The notes: generated by a model from the letters alone, not told the origin. DNA of 64,000 bases from an uncultured Rhodospirillaceae bacterium (GCA_903899885.1 CAIULK010000152.1:35637-99636); one strand, 5' to 3'. Positions 54,797 through 64,000 are shown, numbered from the stretch's first letter. Numbers and translations are program-made.

Positions 54797-54998
54797 TGGG
54801 ACCGTCTACCTTCAGCTCGCCAGTTCGGATGACACCTGTCAGGGACAGCACTATACCGACTTTGGTTAAAAAAGTCGAAATCGGCCCCCGCCAACCGTCG
54901 CCGGAGTTTACGCAATGCACAAAAAACCTACAAGCCGCTTTTACGCGCGGGATTCACGAATTTCCGCATGGGGTTAGATTTAGCGATAAAAACGATCC

Positions 54999-55027
54999 TT
55001 GCGAACCCCCGATCATTTGTGTATGGT
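54999..55027 (+). promoter_or_regulatory. Predicted promoter of tRNA-Arg
   Basis: TTGCGA (54999-55004), a 17-base spacer and TATGGT (55022-55027) lie 22 bases before the tRNA. Confidence 0.6.
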
Positions 55028-55048
55028 CCCGCTCCTTGAAAACGCCGC

Positions 55049-55125
55049 GCGCCCGTAGCTCAATTGGATAGAGCATCAGACTACGGATCTGAGGGTTAGG
55101 AGTTCGAATCTCTTCGGGCGCGCCA
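55049..55125 (+). tRNA. tRNA-Arg (ACG)
   Basis: This 77-base gene has the 7-bp acceptor stem GCGCCCG/CGGGCGC, anticodon loop CTACGGA (anticodon ACG, with A34 expected to become inosine), the T loop TTCGAAT and encoded CCA. It decodes CGU, CGC and CGA. Confidence 0.97.
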
Positions 55126-55222
55126 GTTTCTCCAAAAATACCAGCATGTCGGCTTCTGACCGCGCCAAGGGCGTGGAAAGTATCCAATAAACCGGTGTAC
55201 GTTGTCGTTAGGGATCGGCGGC

Positions 55223-55751
55223 GTGGCGACGGAAGCGGCGATGATCGAGGATATTGGGACTCCCCACGAATTGGCTGAGCGTATGAACCGGCTGCCGGAC
55301 GGGCAGTACCGCTTGTTCGTTCAGCGCGTTCGCTGCCGCGAGGAAATCCTTGCCGATTTTGATCGGACGACCGAAACGATGCGACGGGTTCCGCCATCCG
55401 AGACGGTCGGCATGACCGATGACGAAGCGATCGACTGGGCCGATCGCGTGGTGCAGGAGATGCGCCGCTCGCTATCCCAAATTCAGCCACGAAGCCTCCC
55501 TCTATATGGAGGATACCATCGGTCAAATCGAAAGTTGTTGCCGGTTCGTCGAGGCCGAGGCGTGCGGCATTGATTTGCCTGACCCGGACGATGTGCGTTA
55601 CGTCGATGCGGCGATCGCCGGTGGTGCCGATGCCATCATCACGGGGAACCTTCGGCATTTCCCTGAGCGGCGCCATGGGCAGGTTCAGGTGCTTTCCGTT
55701 CGCGAGTTCGCGGTTATAAGCGGCTTGGCCGACGATGCGGGGGAAGCGTGA
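55223..55751 (+). pseudogene. Decayed PIN-type toxin-antitoxin remnant
   Basis: The first frame, from GTG 55223, gives an acidic, helical antitoxin-like segment (DIGTPHELAERMNRLPDGQY, then GMTDDEAIDWADRVVQEMRR) that loses sense after about 55470. In the next frame the text RYPKFSHEASLYMED, then DLPDPDDVRYVDAAIAGGAD and AIITGNLRHFPERRHG, is the C-terminal half of a COG1569-like PIN toxin, ending at 55751. The N-terminal half of the toxin, with its first catalytic Asp, is missing. So the antitoxin end and the toxin start are fused by a deletion. It lies between tRNA-Arg and tsaE, and the same kind of collapse is seen at 35.9 kb. Confidence 0.6.
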
Positions 55752-55753
55752 CA

Positions 55754-56263
55754 ATGGCCTTTTCCGATCTTGCGCTCGGTGCTTATTCGAAATTGCAGGC
55801 CGCCCCCTTCTTGCGCCCCATGATCCGCCCCCTCCCCGATGAATCGGCCACCATCGCCCTCGGCCAGCGCTTGGCCGCCCTCGCTCGTCCGGGGGACGTG
55901 CTGGCGCTCCACGGCGATCTCGCCGCCGGGAAAACCACCCTGGCCCGCGCCTTCATCCGCGCGCTGACCCGGCCCGATGAAGAGGTCCCCAGCCCCACCT
56001 TCACGTTGGTGCAAACCTACGACACGGCGGTCGCGCCGATTTGGCATTTCGATTTGTACCGGCTGTCCGGTCCCGACGAGGTGTTCGAACTGGGTTTCGA
56101 CGAGGCGCTGAGCGGCGGTATTCTTTTGATCGAATGGCCGGAGCGCCTGGGCGCGCTGCTGCCCGCCGAACGGCTTGACGTGACGCTGGAGGGATCCGGG
56201 CCGCGTTATGCTAGGATCACCGGGCACGGGTCCTGGGTTGACCGCATAAGGGAATTCGAATGA
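55754..56263 (+). CDS. tsaE: tRNA threonylcarbamoyladenosine biosynthesis ATPase TsaE
   Basis: The 169-residue P-loop ATPase is part of the TsaBDE complex that makes t6A37 in tRNAs reading ANN codons. It has the Walker A block GDLAAGKTTLARAFIRAL, VPSPTFTLVQTY and IWHFDLYRLSGPDEV. ATG 55754 follows GGGGAAG by seven bases; a GTG six bases upstream and a later ATG (55820) are alternatives. It overlaps the amgK start (ATGA at 56260), beginning a run of four coupled genes. Confidence 0.9.
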   Translation: MAFSDLALGAYSKLQAAPFLRPMIRPLPDESATIALGQRLAALARPGDVLALHGDLAAGKTTLARAFIRALTRPDEEVPSPTFTLVQTYDTAVAPIWHFDLYRLSGPDEVFELGFDEALSGGILLIEWPERLGALLPAERLDVTLEGSGPRYARITGHGSWVDRIREFE

Positions 56264-57255
56264 GCGAGAACCGCGAACGGGTGATTGAAGCGTTGTTGAC
56301 CCGCGCCGGCTGGCCCGGCGCCGAACGGCGCCCCTTGGCGGGCGACGCTTCGTTCCGCCGCTACGACCGGGTTCACAAGGATGGCCGCACGGCGGTGCTG
56401 ATGGATGCGCCGCCGCCCAAGGAGGATGTCCGCCCCTTCGTGCGGCTGGCGATGCATTTGGGCCGGATGGGCTATTCCGCCCCGGCCTTGCTGGGGGTCG
56501 ATCTTGAGGAAGGGTTGCTGCTGCTCGAGGATCTGGGCGACGGCACCTACACCAAATTGCTGGCCGACGGCGCCGACGAGGAGGCGCTGTACGCCCTGGC
56601 GGTCGATTTCCTGGCCGATCTGCATGGCCGCACCGACGCCATCCCGCTGGGTATCGGCGGCTATGACGAAGGCCGCCTGCTGACCGAGGCCCGGCTGTTG
56701 ACCGATTGGTACATGCCCGCCGTCTTGGGGCGGGACACCGATGCGGCCGATCGTGCCGCGTTCGATCATCAATGGCGCAAGGTGATCGCCACCGCGCAAG
56801 CGGTGCCCGAAACCCTGGTGTTGCGCGACTTTCATGTCGATAATTTGCTGCTGTTGCCCAGGGGCGGGGTTGCCGCCTGCGGTCTGCTCGATTTCCAAGA
56901 CGCGGTGGCGGGGCCGGTCACCTACGATCTGATGTCGCTTCTCGAGGACGCGCGGCGCGATATCGATCCAGGCCTGATCGGGCGGATGAAGGATCGCTAT
57001 CTCGCCCATTTCCCGCATCTGAACCACGAGGCCTTCGCCGCCTCGTGGGCGGTGTTGGCCGCCCAGCGGCACGCCAAGGTGATCGGCATCTTCACCCGGC
57101 TGGCCAAGCGCGACGGTAAGCCCGGCTATCTGGTCCATATTCCCCGGGTTTGGCGATTGCTGGAAAATGCCTTGGCCCATCCGGCGCTGGCCGGGGTCAA
57201 GGACTGGCTGGATCATCATATTCCGGCCCATCACCGGATTCCGCCCGCGTCATGA
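56260..57255 (+). CDS. amgK: Anomeric MurNAc/GlcNAc kinase AmgK
   Basis: The 331-residue protein has the aminoglycoside-phosphotransferase (APH) kinase fold: GDASFRRYDRV, TAVLMDAPPPKED, the catalytic loop LRDFHVDNLLL and the metal site GLLDFQDAVAGPVTYDLMSL. Such proteins next to a MurU-type gene phosphorylate MurNAc at C1 in the recycling of cell-wall sugars that bypasses GlmU and gives fosfomycin tolerance. It overlaps murU by ATGA (57252), which strongly supports this assignment. Confidence 0.9.
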   Translation: MSENRERVIEALLTRAGWPGAERRPLAGDASFRRYDRVHKDGRTAVLMDAPPPKEDVRPFVRLAMHLGRMGYSAPALLGVDLEEGLLLLEDLGDGTYTKLLADGADEEALYALAVDFLADLHGRTDAIPLGIGGYDEGRLLTEARLLTDWYMPAVLGRDTDAADRAAFDHQWRKVIATAQAVPETLVLRDFHVDNLLLLPRGGVAACGLLDFQDAVAGPVTYDLMSLLEDARRDIDPGLIGRMKDRYLAHFPHLNHEAFAASWAVLAAQRHAKVIGIFTRLAKRDGKPGYLVHIPRVWRLLENALAHPALAGVKDWLDHHIPAHHRIPPAS

Positions 57256-57947
57256 CGCCCCGGTGCGCGATGGTGCTGGCGGCCGGATTGGGCTTGCGGA
57301 TGCGGCCCATCACGCTGACCACGCCCAAACCGATGGTCGAAGTGGCCGGACGCGGCATGCTTGACCGCGCGCTGGATCATTTGACGGCGGCGGGGGTCGA
57401 ACGCCTGGTGGTCAACACCCATTGGCTGGGCGACAAAATCCGCGCCCATCTGGCGGCCCGCGCCGACATCACGATCGTTCACGAGCCCGATCTGCTGGAA
57501 ACCGGCGGGGGGGTGGCGAATGCGTTGCCCTTGCTGGGCGAGGCGCCGTTTTACGTCGTCAACGCCGATATCGTGTGGACCGACGGGCCGGTGCCTGCCC
57601 TGGCCCGGCTGGCGGGGGCCTGGGACGACGCTTTGATGGACGCGCTGCTGCTGACCCAGCCGACCGCGACGGCGGTCGGCTATGACGGGGCGGGGGATTT
57701 CTTTTTGGCCGCCGACGGCCGGTTGCGGCGCCGGACCGGCGACGAAGTGTCGCCCCTGTTGTTTTCGGGCGTGCAGATTCTGCATCCCCGGCTGTTCGAG
57801 GGCGCCCCTTCGGGCAAATTCTCGCTGAACCTTTTGTACGACCGGGCCTTGGCGGCGGGCCGCCTGTTCGGGCTGGTCCATGACGGCGGCTGGTACCATG
57901 TCGGCACGCCCGAGGCGCTGCCCGAGGTCGAGGCGCTGCTGGGATGA
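57252..57947 (+). CDS. murU: MurNAc-1-phosphate uridylyltransferase MurU
   Basis: The 231-residue nucleotidyltransferase turns MurNAc-1-phosphate and UTP into UDP-MurNAc. The start block is AMVLAAGLGLRMRPIT, followed by KPMVEVAGRGMLDRALD, ETGGGVANALPLLG and VVNADIVWTD. ATG 57252 overlaps the amgK stop; the extra open frame upstream is a shadow. It is the second enzyme of the AmgK-MurU recycling route and overlaps addB (ATGA at 57944). Confidence 0.9.
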   Translation: MTPRCAMVLAAGLGLRMRPITLTTPKPMVEVAGRGMLDRALDHLTAAGVERLVVNTHWLGDKIRAHLAARADITIVHEPDLLETGGGVANALPLLGEAPFYVVNADIVWTDGPVPALARLAGAWDDALMDALLLTQPTATAVGYDGAGDFFLAADGRLRRRTGDEVSPLLFSGVQILHPRLFEGAPSGKFSLNLLYDRALAAGRLFGLVHDGGWYHVGTPEALPEVEALLG

Positions 57948-60838
57948 CCATTACCACGATCCCGCCCGGTGTTGCCTTTGTCGATGCCTTGGCGGCGGGA
58001 TTGCTGGTCGAAGCTGGGAACGATCCGCTGATTCTGGCCTCGTTCGAGGTTCTGCTGCCTACCCGGCGCGCCGCGCGGGCGCTGGGCGAAGCGTTTTTGC
58101 GCGCCAATCACGGCCGTCCGATGCTGCTGCCCCGCATGCGCGCGGTCGATGCGGTCGATGAGGACGAACTGGCGCTGGGCATCGCCGATCCCCCCGATCT
58201 GCCGCCCGCGATCGAGGATTTGGAACGCCGATTCCTGCTGGCCCGCTTGATCGCGGCGATGGATGCCAAAAATCCGCCCGCCCCCGATCAAGCGGTGCGT
58301 CTAGCCGCCGATTTGGTGTCGTTCCTGGATTCGGTGCAGATCGAACGCTTGGATTTGCATGGCCTGAAAACCCTGGTGCCCGAGGATTTCGCCGAACATT
58401 GGCAAAAGACCCTGACCTTTCTGGATCTGCTGTCGGGGGCGTGGCCGAAAATTCTGGCCGAGCGCGGACGTCTTGATCCGCAAGAGCGGATCAATCGCCT
58501 GATCGACGCCCAGGCCGAGGCGTGGCGCCGTTCCGCCCCCAACCACCCGGTGATCGCCGCCGGATCGACCGGCACCCGGCCCGCCACCGCCGATTTGCTG
58601 GCGGTGGTGGCTGCCGCCCCCAACGGACGGCTGGTGCTGCCCGGTCTGGATCAAACACTTGACGACGAGTCGTGGGCCAAGCTCGACCCGGTGCATCCGC
58701 AATACGGCATGAAACGCTTGCTTGATCGGCTGGGGGTCGATCGGCGCGCGGTTCGGCTGTTCGGCGGGCAAACCGATCCCCGCCCTCAACGCGCCCATCT
58801 GTTGTCCGAGGCGCTGCGTCCCGCCGAAACCGCCGAGGCGTGGCGTCATCTGCCGCCCTTCCCGGCCGATACCTTGGCCAACGTCACCCGGCTGGATGCC
58901 CCCACCCCGCGCGAGGAGGCGGGCGCCATCGCCCTGATGTTGCGCGCCGCCCTGGAAACCCCCGGCAAAACCGCCGCCTTGGTTACCCCCGACCGCGACC
59001 TCGCCCGCCGGGTGGCGGCCGAGCTGGAACGCTGGGATGTGGTTTTGGACGATTCGGCGGGCACGCCGTTGGAACGCAGCGAGCCCGGCGCCTTCTTGCG
59101 GCTGATCGCCTTGATGGTGGCCGAGGATTTTTCACCGCACACCCTGCTGGCGGCGTTGAAACACCCGCTGGCGGCGGGCGGCGAGGACGCGGCATCGTTC
59201 CGCGCCTGGGTGCGCCGCACCGAACGCCGTGTGCTGCGGGGCCCTCGTCCCGCCCCCGGATTGGCAGGATTGCAAGCCGCCCTGGGTGCGCCCGACGCGC
59301 GACTTTCCCAGCTGGCGGGCGGGTTGGCGCCGTTTGTCCGGTTGATGGCCCAGCCCAAGGCGCGGCTGTCCGATCTGATCGGCGCCCATGTCGCCGCCGC
59401 CGAGGCCTTGGCCGCCGATCACGCCTTGGCGGGGTTCGAACGCTTGTGGCGGGGGGCGGCGGGCGAGGCGCTGGCAACCTTCGTCGCCGAACTGGCGACG
59501 GCGGCGCCGATTTTGGGCGAAATCGAACCCCGGCGTTATCCGGCGCTGTTCGACGCGGCGTTGAGCGGCAAGGTCTCCCGCCCCGCCTGGGGCAGCCATC
59601 CCCGCTTGTTCCTGTGGGGACCGTTGGAGGCCCGCCTGCAACATGCCGACCGGATGATCCTGGCCGGTCTGAACGAGGGAACTTGGCCGCCCGAGGCGCA
59701 AGCCGATCCCTGGATGAGCCGCCCGATGCGGGCAACCTTCGGCCTGCCCTTGCCGGAACGGCGCATCGGCCTGTCGGCCCACGATTTCGCCCACGGTTTC
59801 GCGGCGCCCGAGGTGGCGCTGACCCGTTCGAACCGGGTTGACGGCACCCCCACCGTGCCGTCGCGCTGGCTGCTGCGCCTGGATGCGGTGATGAATGCGG
59901 CGGGGCTGAGCTTCGAGCAATCGGGCGCCGAATGGCTGTCCGGCCATGCCGCCTTGGACAGCCCGGACAAACGGGTACGGGTGGAGCGGCCCGCTCCCAA
60001 GCCGCCGGTCGCCGCGCGGCCCCGCCGCCTGTCGGTGACCGGGGTGGAAACCTGGATGCGTGACCCCTACGCGATCTATGCCCGCCATATCCTGGGGTTG
60101 GACGCGCTGGACCCGATCGATGCCGACGCCGGGGCCGCCCAATACGGCGAATTGGTCCACGCGGCGCTGGAGCAGTTCCTGAACGCCTATCCGGCGGAGC
60201 TGCCGTTGGACGCCGAACAACGCCTTTTGACGATCGGACAGGCGGCGCTGGAGGGTGCGCGCCCCGGATTGCGCGCCTTCTGGCAACCGCGTTTCGCCAG
60301 CGCGGCGGCCTGGGTGGTGGCCCGGGAACGCGAGCGGCGCGGCGCCGTTCTGCGCTGCCGCGCCGAGGTGACCGGCACCCTGGATCTGAGCGGTCCGGCC
60401 GGTCCCTTCCGCTTGCAAGCCCGCGCCGACCGCATCGATCTTTTGAAGGACGGCAGCCTGTCGCTGATCGATTATAAAACCGGCGCGCCGCCCTCGAAAA
60501 AGGAAGTCGCCGCCGGGTTCGCGCCGCAATTGCCGCTGGAGGCGGCGATCGCCCAAGCGGGCGGGTTCGAGGGAATTCCCGCCGCCCCGGTGTCGCATCT
60601 GGCGTTCTGGCGCCTCAAGGGTGGCCGCGAGGGCGGCGTCGAGATTACCGCTGGAGATGATCCCGCCGCCTTGGCCGCCGAGGCGGTCGAGGGCTTGCGT
60701 GCCCTGATCGCCGCCTTCGACGACCCGAACACCGCCTACGAGGCCCGGCCCCATCCGGCGATGGCGCCACGTTATTCCGATACCGTCCATTTGGCCCGCG
60801 TCAAGGAATGGGCGACGGCGGGCGAGGACGAGGAATAA
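57944..60838 (+). CDS. addB: Double-strand break repair protein AddB
   Basis: The 964-residue protein is the alphaproteobacterial-type AddB subunit of the AddAB helicase-nuclease, which resects double-strand breaks for RecA. It begins IPPGVAFVDALAAGLL and contains FEVLLPTRRAARALGEAF, VDSVQIERLDLHGL-like helicase-fold segments, LNEGTWPPEAQADPWMSR and the C-terminal PD-(D/E)xK nuclease motif LSLIDYKTGAPPS (about residues 838-850). The C-terminus HLARVKEWAT is complete. addA, which usually follows, is not downstream; chemoreceptor genes come next. Confidence 0.92.
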   Translation: MTITTIPPGVAFVDALAAGLLVEAGNDPLILASFEVLLPTRRAARALGEAFLRANHGRPMLLPRMRAVDAVDEDELALGIADPPDLPPAIEDLERRFLLARLIAAMDAKNPPAPDQAVRLAADLVSFLDSVQIERLDLHGLKTLVPEDFAEHWQKTLTFLDLLSGAWPKILAERGRLDPQERINRLIDAQAEAWRRSAPNHPVIAAGSTGTRPATADLLAVVAAAPNGRLVLPGLDQTLDDESWAKLDPVHPQYGMKRLLDRLGVDRRAVRLFGGQTDPRPQRAHLLSEALRPAETAEAWRHLPPFPADTLANVTRLDAPTPREEAGAIALMLRAALETPGKTAALVTPDRDLARRVAAELERWDVVLDDSAGTPLERSEPGAFLRLIALMVAEDFSPHTLLAALKHPLAAGGEDAASFRAWVRRTERRVLRGPRPAPGLAGLQAALGAPDARLSQLAGGLAPFVRLMAQPKARLSDLIGAHVAAAEALAADHALAGFERLWRGAAGEALATFVAELATAAPILGEIEPRRYPALFDAALSGKVSRPAWGSHPRLFLWGPLEARLQHADRMILAGLNEGTWPPEAQADPWMSRPMRATFGLPLPERRIGLSAHDFAHGFAAPEVALTRSNRVDGTPTVPSRWLLRLDAVMNAAGLSFEQSGAEWLSGHAALDSPDKRVRVERPAPKPPVAARPRRLSVTGVETWMRDPYAIYARHILGLDALDPIDADAGAAQYGELVHAALEQFLNAYPAELPLDAEQRLLTIGQAALEGARPGLRAFWQPRFASAAAWVVARERERRGAVLRCRAEVTGTLDLSGPAGPFRLQARADRIDLLKDGSLSLIDYKTGAPPSKKEVAAGFAPQLPLEAAIAQAGGFEGIPAAPVSHLAFWRLKGGREGGVEITAGDDPAALAAEAVEGLRALIAAFDDPNTAYEARPHPAMAPRYSDTVHLARVKEWATAGEDEE

Positions 60839-60966
60839 TTAATCCGGCGAACGTCATGCCGGGATTTTCTACTATCCCTAAATAATACATTTGTTCTAAA
60901 TTGTTGCGGATTCGAGGCGACCGCGACCGCTTCGGCGCATGGAACGTTTTGAAAAAGGGAAGGCGA

Positions 60967-62862
60967 ATGCCGGGTGTCCCCATGAAAAGCGTGCGCCTCG
61001 CCCTCGCGGCGACGGTGGCGGCTTGCGTTGTGCTGTTTACGGGCGGCCTATTTCACGGTTTCGACTGGACGGTTTTAACCGCGATCGCGGTGTTGTTGGG
61101 TGGCGTGCTGCCGGGGTTGCTGACCACGCGCGCCGAACCGGTTGCCGCCGTCGTTGAAGAAACGGCCGCCGAGCCCGAATGCGAAGGCAAGGTGCGCAGG
61201 GCCGAGGCCCGCAATCATTTTCTGGTCGAACGCCGGATGCGCGCCTTCACCGATGCGCTGGATGGTGAAACCAGCTTCGCGGTCGGCCACATCGCCGAAC
61301 ACGCGGCCGAGGTGGTCGGGGTTTCAACCGAACTGGCGACCGCCAGCGTCGCCACCAGCGAAAAGGCCGAGCGTGCCGAACGCGAGGCGCACGAGGCCAC
61401 CGGCAATGTCGAGGCCGTGGCCGGGGCGACCGAGGAATTGGCCGCGTCCAGCCGCGAAATCGGCCGCCAAGTCACCCGCGCCACCGAGGTTGCCGCCGAC
61501 GCGATGGACAAGGCCGCCACCGCCAGCCGGACCATCCGCGACATGGCGGGCGCCACCGAGGAAATCCGCGGCGTCCTGACCCTGATTTCCGACATCGCCG
61601 GTCAAACCAACCTGCTGGCCTTGAACGCCACCATCGAGGCGGCCCGCGCGGGCGAGGCGGGCAAGGGCTTCGCCGTCGTGGCGAACGAGGTCAAGAACCT
61701 CGCCAATCAAACCGCCAAGGCAACCGGCGAAATCACCGCCCGGCTGGGCAATATCGGCGAGGTCAGCCGCACGGCGCTGGCCGCCGTGTCGGCGGTCGGC
61801 GGGACCATCGAAGCGATCAACGAGGTGACCACCACCATCGCCTCGGCGGTCGAGCAGCAGGCCGCCGCCACCCATGACATCAGCCTCAACGCTCAGGAAG
61901 CCGCCGCCCATACCAGCGGCGTGGCGGCGCATGTCCGCGAGATCGCCCTGGCCGCGCGCACCAGCGGCGGGCTGGCCGGTACCGTCAACGGCCTTGCCGA
62001 CAAAACCGCCTCGCGGTTGATCGATCTGAAGCGGCGCCTCGAAACCGTTCTGTCGGGCAACGGCGGCACCTCGCCGCACGAGGGGGCGCTGGCGGTGCCG
62101 CTGATCGCGGCGATTGGCGGACGGATGATGCCGCTGCATGACGTGACCGCCGGGTGGGCGCGGCTGGAGGAAGCCCCGGCCGGCTTCGCGGCGGGAACCC
62201 GGCTGGAGGTCGTCCTGCCGCTGGTCGGGCAAGTGCCCGCCGTGGTCGATAAGATTTGGGAGGACGGCGCCTTGTTGGCCTTGTCGCCCGACGGTGAGAT
62301 TCGCCGCCGCCTCGACGATCTGCTGGCGGGGTATCTGGCGCTGGACGCCCCGGTGATCGCCATCGCGATCGAGACCGCCCAGCGGATCCAAGCCGCTTTC
62401 GAGCGTGAAATCACGGCGGGCGCGCTGACCGCCGAGGATCTGTTCGACGAGGCCTATCAGCCGATTCCCGGCACCGACCCGGCGCAATTCACGACGCGGT
62501 TCCTAAGCGCCTGCGATCGTCTGTTGCCCGGCATTCAAGAGCCCGTGCTTGGGCGCCTGCCCTGTATCGTCTATTGCGTGACGGTCGACCGCAACGGCTA
62601 TCTTCCCACCCACAACCAAGCCTTTTCCAAGCCGCAAGGCAGCGATCCGGCGTGGAACAACGCCAACTGCCGCAACCGGCGGATTTTCAACGACCGCACC
62701 GGCATCGGGGCTGGCGCCAATACCCGGCCCTATCTACTGCAAAGCTATCTGCGCGACATGGGTGGTGGGCGTTTTGTGATGATGCAAGATGCCTCGGCGC
62801 CGATTACGGTGCGCGGCCGTCATTGGGGGGGCCTGCGCGTGGGCTACTCGATGGGACAATAA
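60967..62862 (+). CDS. Methyl-accepting chemotaxis protein with C-terminal sensor-like extension
   Basis: The 631-residue protein has one or two N-terminal membrane segments (residues 10-55), then a cytoplasmic signalling domain whose hairpin tip reads [37 protein letters not shown] in part ([20 protein letters not shown]). There is no large periplasmic sensor. Beyond the signalling domain lies an extension of about 250 residues ending in [39 protein letters not shown] and [15 protein letters not shown], which looks like a PAS/Cache-type ligand or redox-sensing module. AGGGAAGG before ATG 60967 decides the start. It probably senses an intracellular signal and feeds CheA. Confidence 0.85.
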   Translation: MPGVPMKSVRLALAATVAACVVLFTGGLFHGFDWTVLTAIAVLLGGVLPGLLTTRAEPVAAVVEETAAEPECEGKVRRAEARNHFLVERRMRAFTDALDGETSFAVGHIAEHAAEVVGVSTELATASVATSEKAERAEREAHEATGNVEAVAGATEELAASSREIGRQVTRATEVAADAMDKAATASRTIRDMAGATEEIRGVLTLISDIAGQTNLLALNATIEAARAGEAGKGFAVVANEVKNLANQTAKATGEITARLGNIGEVSRTALAAVSAVGGTIEAINEVTTTIASAVEQQAAATHDISLNAQEAAAHTSGVAAHVREIALAARTSGGLAGTVNGLADKTASRLIDLKRRLETVLSGNGGTSPHEGALAVPLIAAIGGRMMPLHDVTAGWARLEEAPAGFAAGTRLEVVLPLVGQVPAVVDKIWEDGALLALSPDGEIRRRLDDLLAGYLALDAPVIAIAIETAQRIQAAFEREITAGALTAEDLFDEAYQPIPGTDPAQFTTRFLSACDRLLPGIQEPVLGRLPCIVYCVTVDRNGYLPTHNQAFSKPQGSDPAWNNANCRNRRIFNDRTGIGAGANTRPYLLQSYLRDMGGGRFVMMQDASAPITVRGRHWGGLRVGYSMGQ

Positions 62863-62888
62863 AAAACCGGCACGGGACGGGGGTTGTG

Positions 62889-64000
62889 ATGCGGCGTGGT
62901 ATTTCGTTGAAAATGGTAACGGTCGTGCTGACCGCCTTGGCCGGGCTGATCGTTGTGTCGGTGGTGGCGCTGGGTTTCTTGCGCACGTCGATGGTCGAGG
63001 ATCGTGTCGCCAAGGTGCGCAATTTGGTGGAAGTCGCCCGCGATGTCGCGAAAAGTTACCAGCAGCGCGCCGAAAAGGGCGAGTTCGACCAAGCCACCGC
63101 CCAGACCATGGCCCTGGCGGTTCTGAGCAGCCTGCATTACGACAAGGTCGAGTATTTCTTCGGCTATACCTATGACGGCACCTGCGTTCTGTTGCCGCCC
63201 AAGCCCGAGCGGATCGGCAAGAATTTTCTGGACCTCAAGGATCCCGACGGGGTGCCCTTCGTCCGCAATATGATCGAGCTGGCCAAGGCTGGTGGCGGCG
63301 CGGTGTTCTATAAGTTCCCGCGCGCCGGGTCGGATGCGCCGATCGACAAGGTATCCTTTGCCGTCGCTTTCGAACCCTGGGGATGGATGCTGGGAACCGG
63401 GCTTTACATCGATGATATCGACGCCGAATTCCGCGCCATCGCGCTGCGCTTCGCCGGAATCGTGCTGGTGATTTCGGTGATCATCGCGGTTATCGCCTTT
63501 CGCCTGTCGCGCGGCATCACCCACGAGATCGGCCATCTGTTCCATTTGGTCAAAACGGTCGAGGAAACCGGCGATCTGTCGTTGCGGGCCGAGATCGTCA
63601 GCCAAGACGAGGTTGGGGCGATGGCGGGCGCGCTGAACGGCTTTCTCGGCAATTTGCAGCCGGTGCTGGAAGACGTCAAACGGGTGATGTCGGCGGTGGC
63701 GGCCGGTGATCTGTCGCTGTCGGTCGAGGCCGACGCCCGCAGCAAGCTGGTGATCGACATCAAGGAGAGCGTCAACACGTCGCTGTCGTCGTTGCGCGGG
63801 GCCTTTCGTGTCATCGCCAACAACATCCGCCAAGTCGCGGTGGCGACCAGCGAAAGCAGCGCCGCCATCGGCCAAATTTCCGATGGCTCGCAAGGTCAAA
63901 TGAACGCGATCAAACAGATCGTCAACGGCATCAGCCAAACCGCCAGTGCCGTCGAGGAGGTGTCGTCCAGCGCCCAGCGCTCCAGCACCCACGCCAAGGA
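62889..64000 (+). CDS. Methyl-accepting chemotaxis protein with Cache domain (3' end cut)
   Basis: The frame opens at ATG 62889 and runs off the right edge (about 370 codons seen). An N-terminal membrane segment (LKMVTVVLTALAGLIVVSVV) is followed by a periplasmic single-Cache-type domain with VEYFFGYTYDGTCVLLPPK, GKNFLDLKDPDGVPFV and PWGWMLGTGLYIDDID, a second membrane segment near residue 185, a HAMP region (RGITHEIGHLF) and the start of the signalling helices. Cache domains of this kind bind small organic ligands. It lies 26 bases after the first chemoreceptor gene and probably shares its transcript. Confidence 0.88.
   Translation, partial: MRRGISLKMVTVVLTALAGLIVVSVVALGFLRTSMVEDRVAKVRNLVEVARDVAKSYQQRAEKGEFDQATAQTMALAVLSSLHYDKVEYFFGYTYDGTCVLLPPKPERIGKNFLDLKDPDGVPFVRNMIELAKAGGGAVFYKFPRAGSDAPIDKVSFAVAFEPWGWMLGTGLYIDDIDAEFRAIALRFAGIVLVISVIIAVIAFRLSRGITHEIGHLFHLVKTVEETGDLSLRAEIVSQDEVGAMAGALNGFLGNLQPVLEDVKRVMSAVAAGDLSLSVEADARSKLVIDIKESVNTSLSSLRGAFRVIANNIRQVAVATSESSAAIGQISDGSQGQMNAIKQIVNGISQTASAVEEVSSSAQRSSTHAK

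Noticed and set aside
54954..55754. Minus-strand frame of 266 codons across tRNA-Arg and the PIN remnant
   Set aside because: It contains the false tRNA translation EEIRTPNPQIRSLMLYPIE and no domain; the plus-strand remnant explains the region better.

Overview
The window is about 64 kb of GC-rich chromosome, densely packed with genes that often overlap by ATGA. Gene content points to an alphaproteobacterium of the Rhodospirillales, Magnetospirillum-like: an alphaproteobacterial FlhA/FlhF/FlhG flagellar cluster, a Magnetospirillum-type major porin, AmgK/MurU cell-wall recycling, an alphaproteobacterial-type AddB and several chemoreceptors. The genus is inference. I see no prophage, integrase, intact transposase or CRISPR array.

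Layout. 1-6.5 kb: 3' end of flhA, then flhF, flhG, a FliK-like gene and a DnaJ/SH3 membrane protein. 6.7-11 kb: a highly expressed porin with a strong terminator, a DUF559 endonuclease-like gene enclosed by inverted repeats, and a TPR/GT41 glycosyltransferase. 11-19 kb: a two-component system followed by a complete tripartite heavy-metal-type RND efflux operon. 19.4-20.7 kb: an outer-membrane beta-barrel gene broken by a one-base frameshift. 20.7-24.6 kb: a ThiE-like protein, YggS, WecB, RsmB and tRNA-Ser. 25-31 kb: an OmpR-type regulator, a degenerate EAL protein, a Nudix hydrolase, a DUF47/Pit phosphate pair, then a cobalamin riboswitch controlling a 44-residue peptide and a radical SAM/SPASM enzyme. 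31-36 kb: rpmI-rplT-pheS-pheT and an isochorismatase-fold hydrolase, followed by a collapsed DUF433/DUF5615 toxin-antitoxin remnant. 36-43.5 kb: a MarR regulator, an M17 aminopeptidase, hldD, and the run lgt-midA-pgeF-(25-codon membrane ORF)-lipoprotein-prs. 43.5-49 kb: a TetR regulator divergent from an RND efflux pair that is coupled to an HD-GYP gene. 49-55 kb: selO, tRNA-Leu, an unknown protein, gluQ, an HNH nuclease, a lipoprotein and tRNA-Arg. 55-64 kb: a decayed PIN toxin-antitoxin remnant, tsaE-amgK-murU-addB, and two chemoreceptors, the second cut by the window edge.

The most interesting system is the riboswitch-peptide-radical SAM unit at 29.37-31.09 kb. It matches the architecture of the predicted CbpA/CbpB 'cobopeptide' family, a ribosomally made, post-translationally modified peptide under vitamin B12 control whose product is, to my knowledge, uncharacterised. 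Other points of interest are the DUF559 gene inside a near-perfect inverted repeat, two toxin-antitoxin loci that decayed by fusing antitoxin and toxin remnants, overlapping divergent promoters on a palindromic TetR operator, a tiny membrane ORF coupled on both sides, and an addB with no addA directly downstream.
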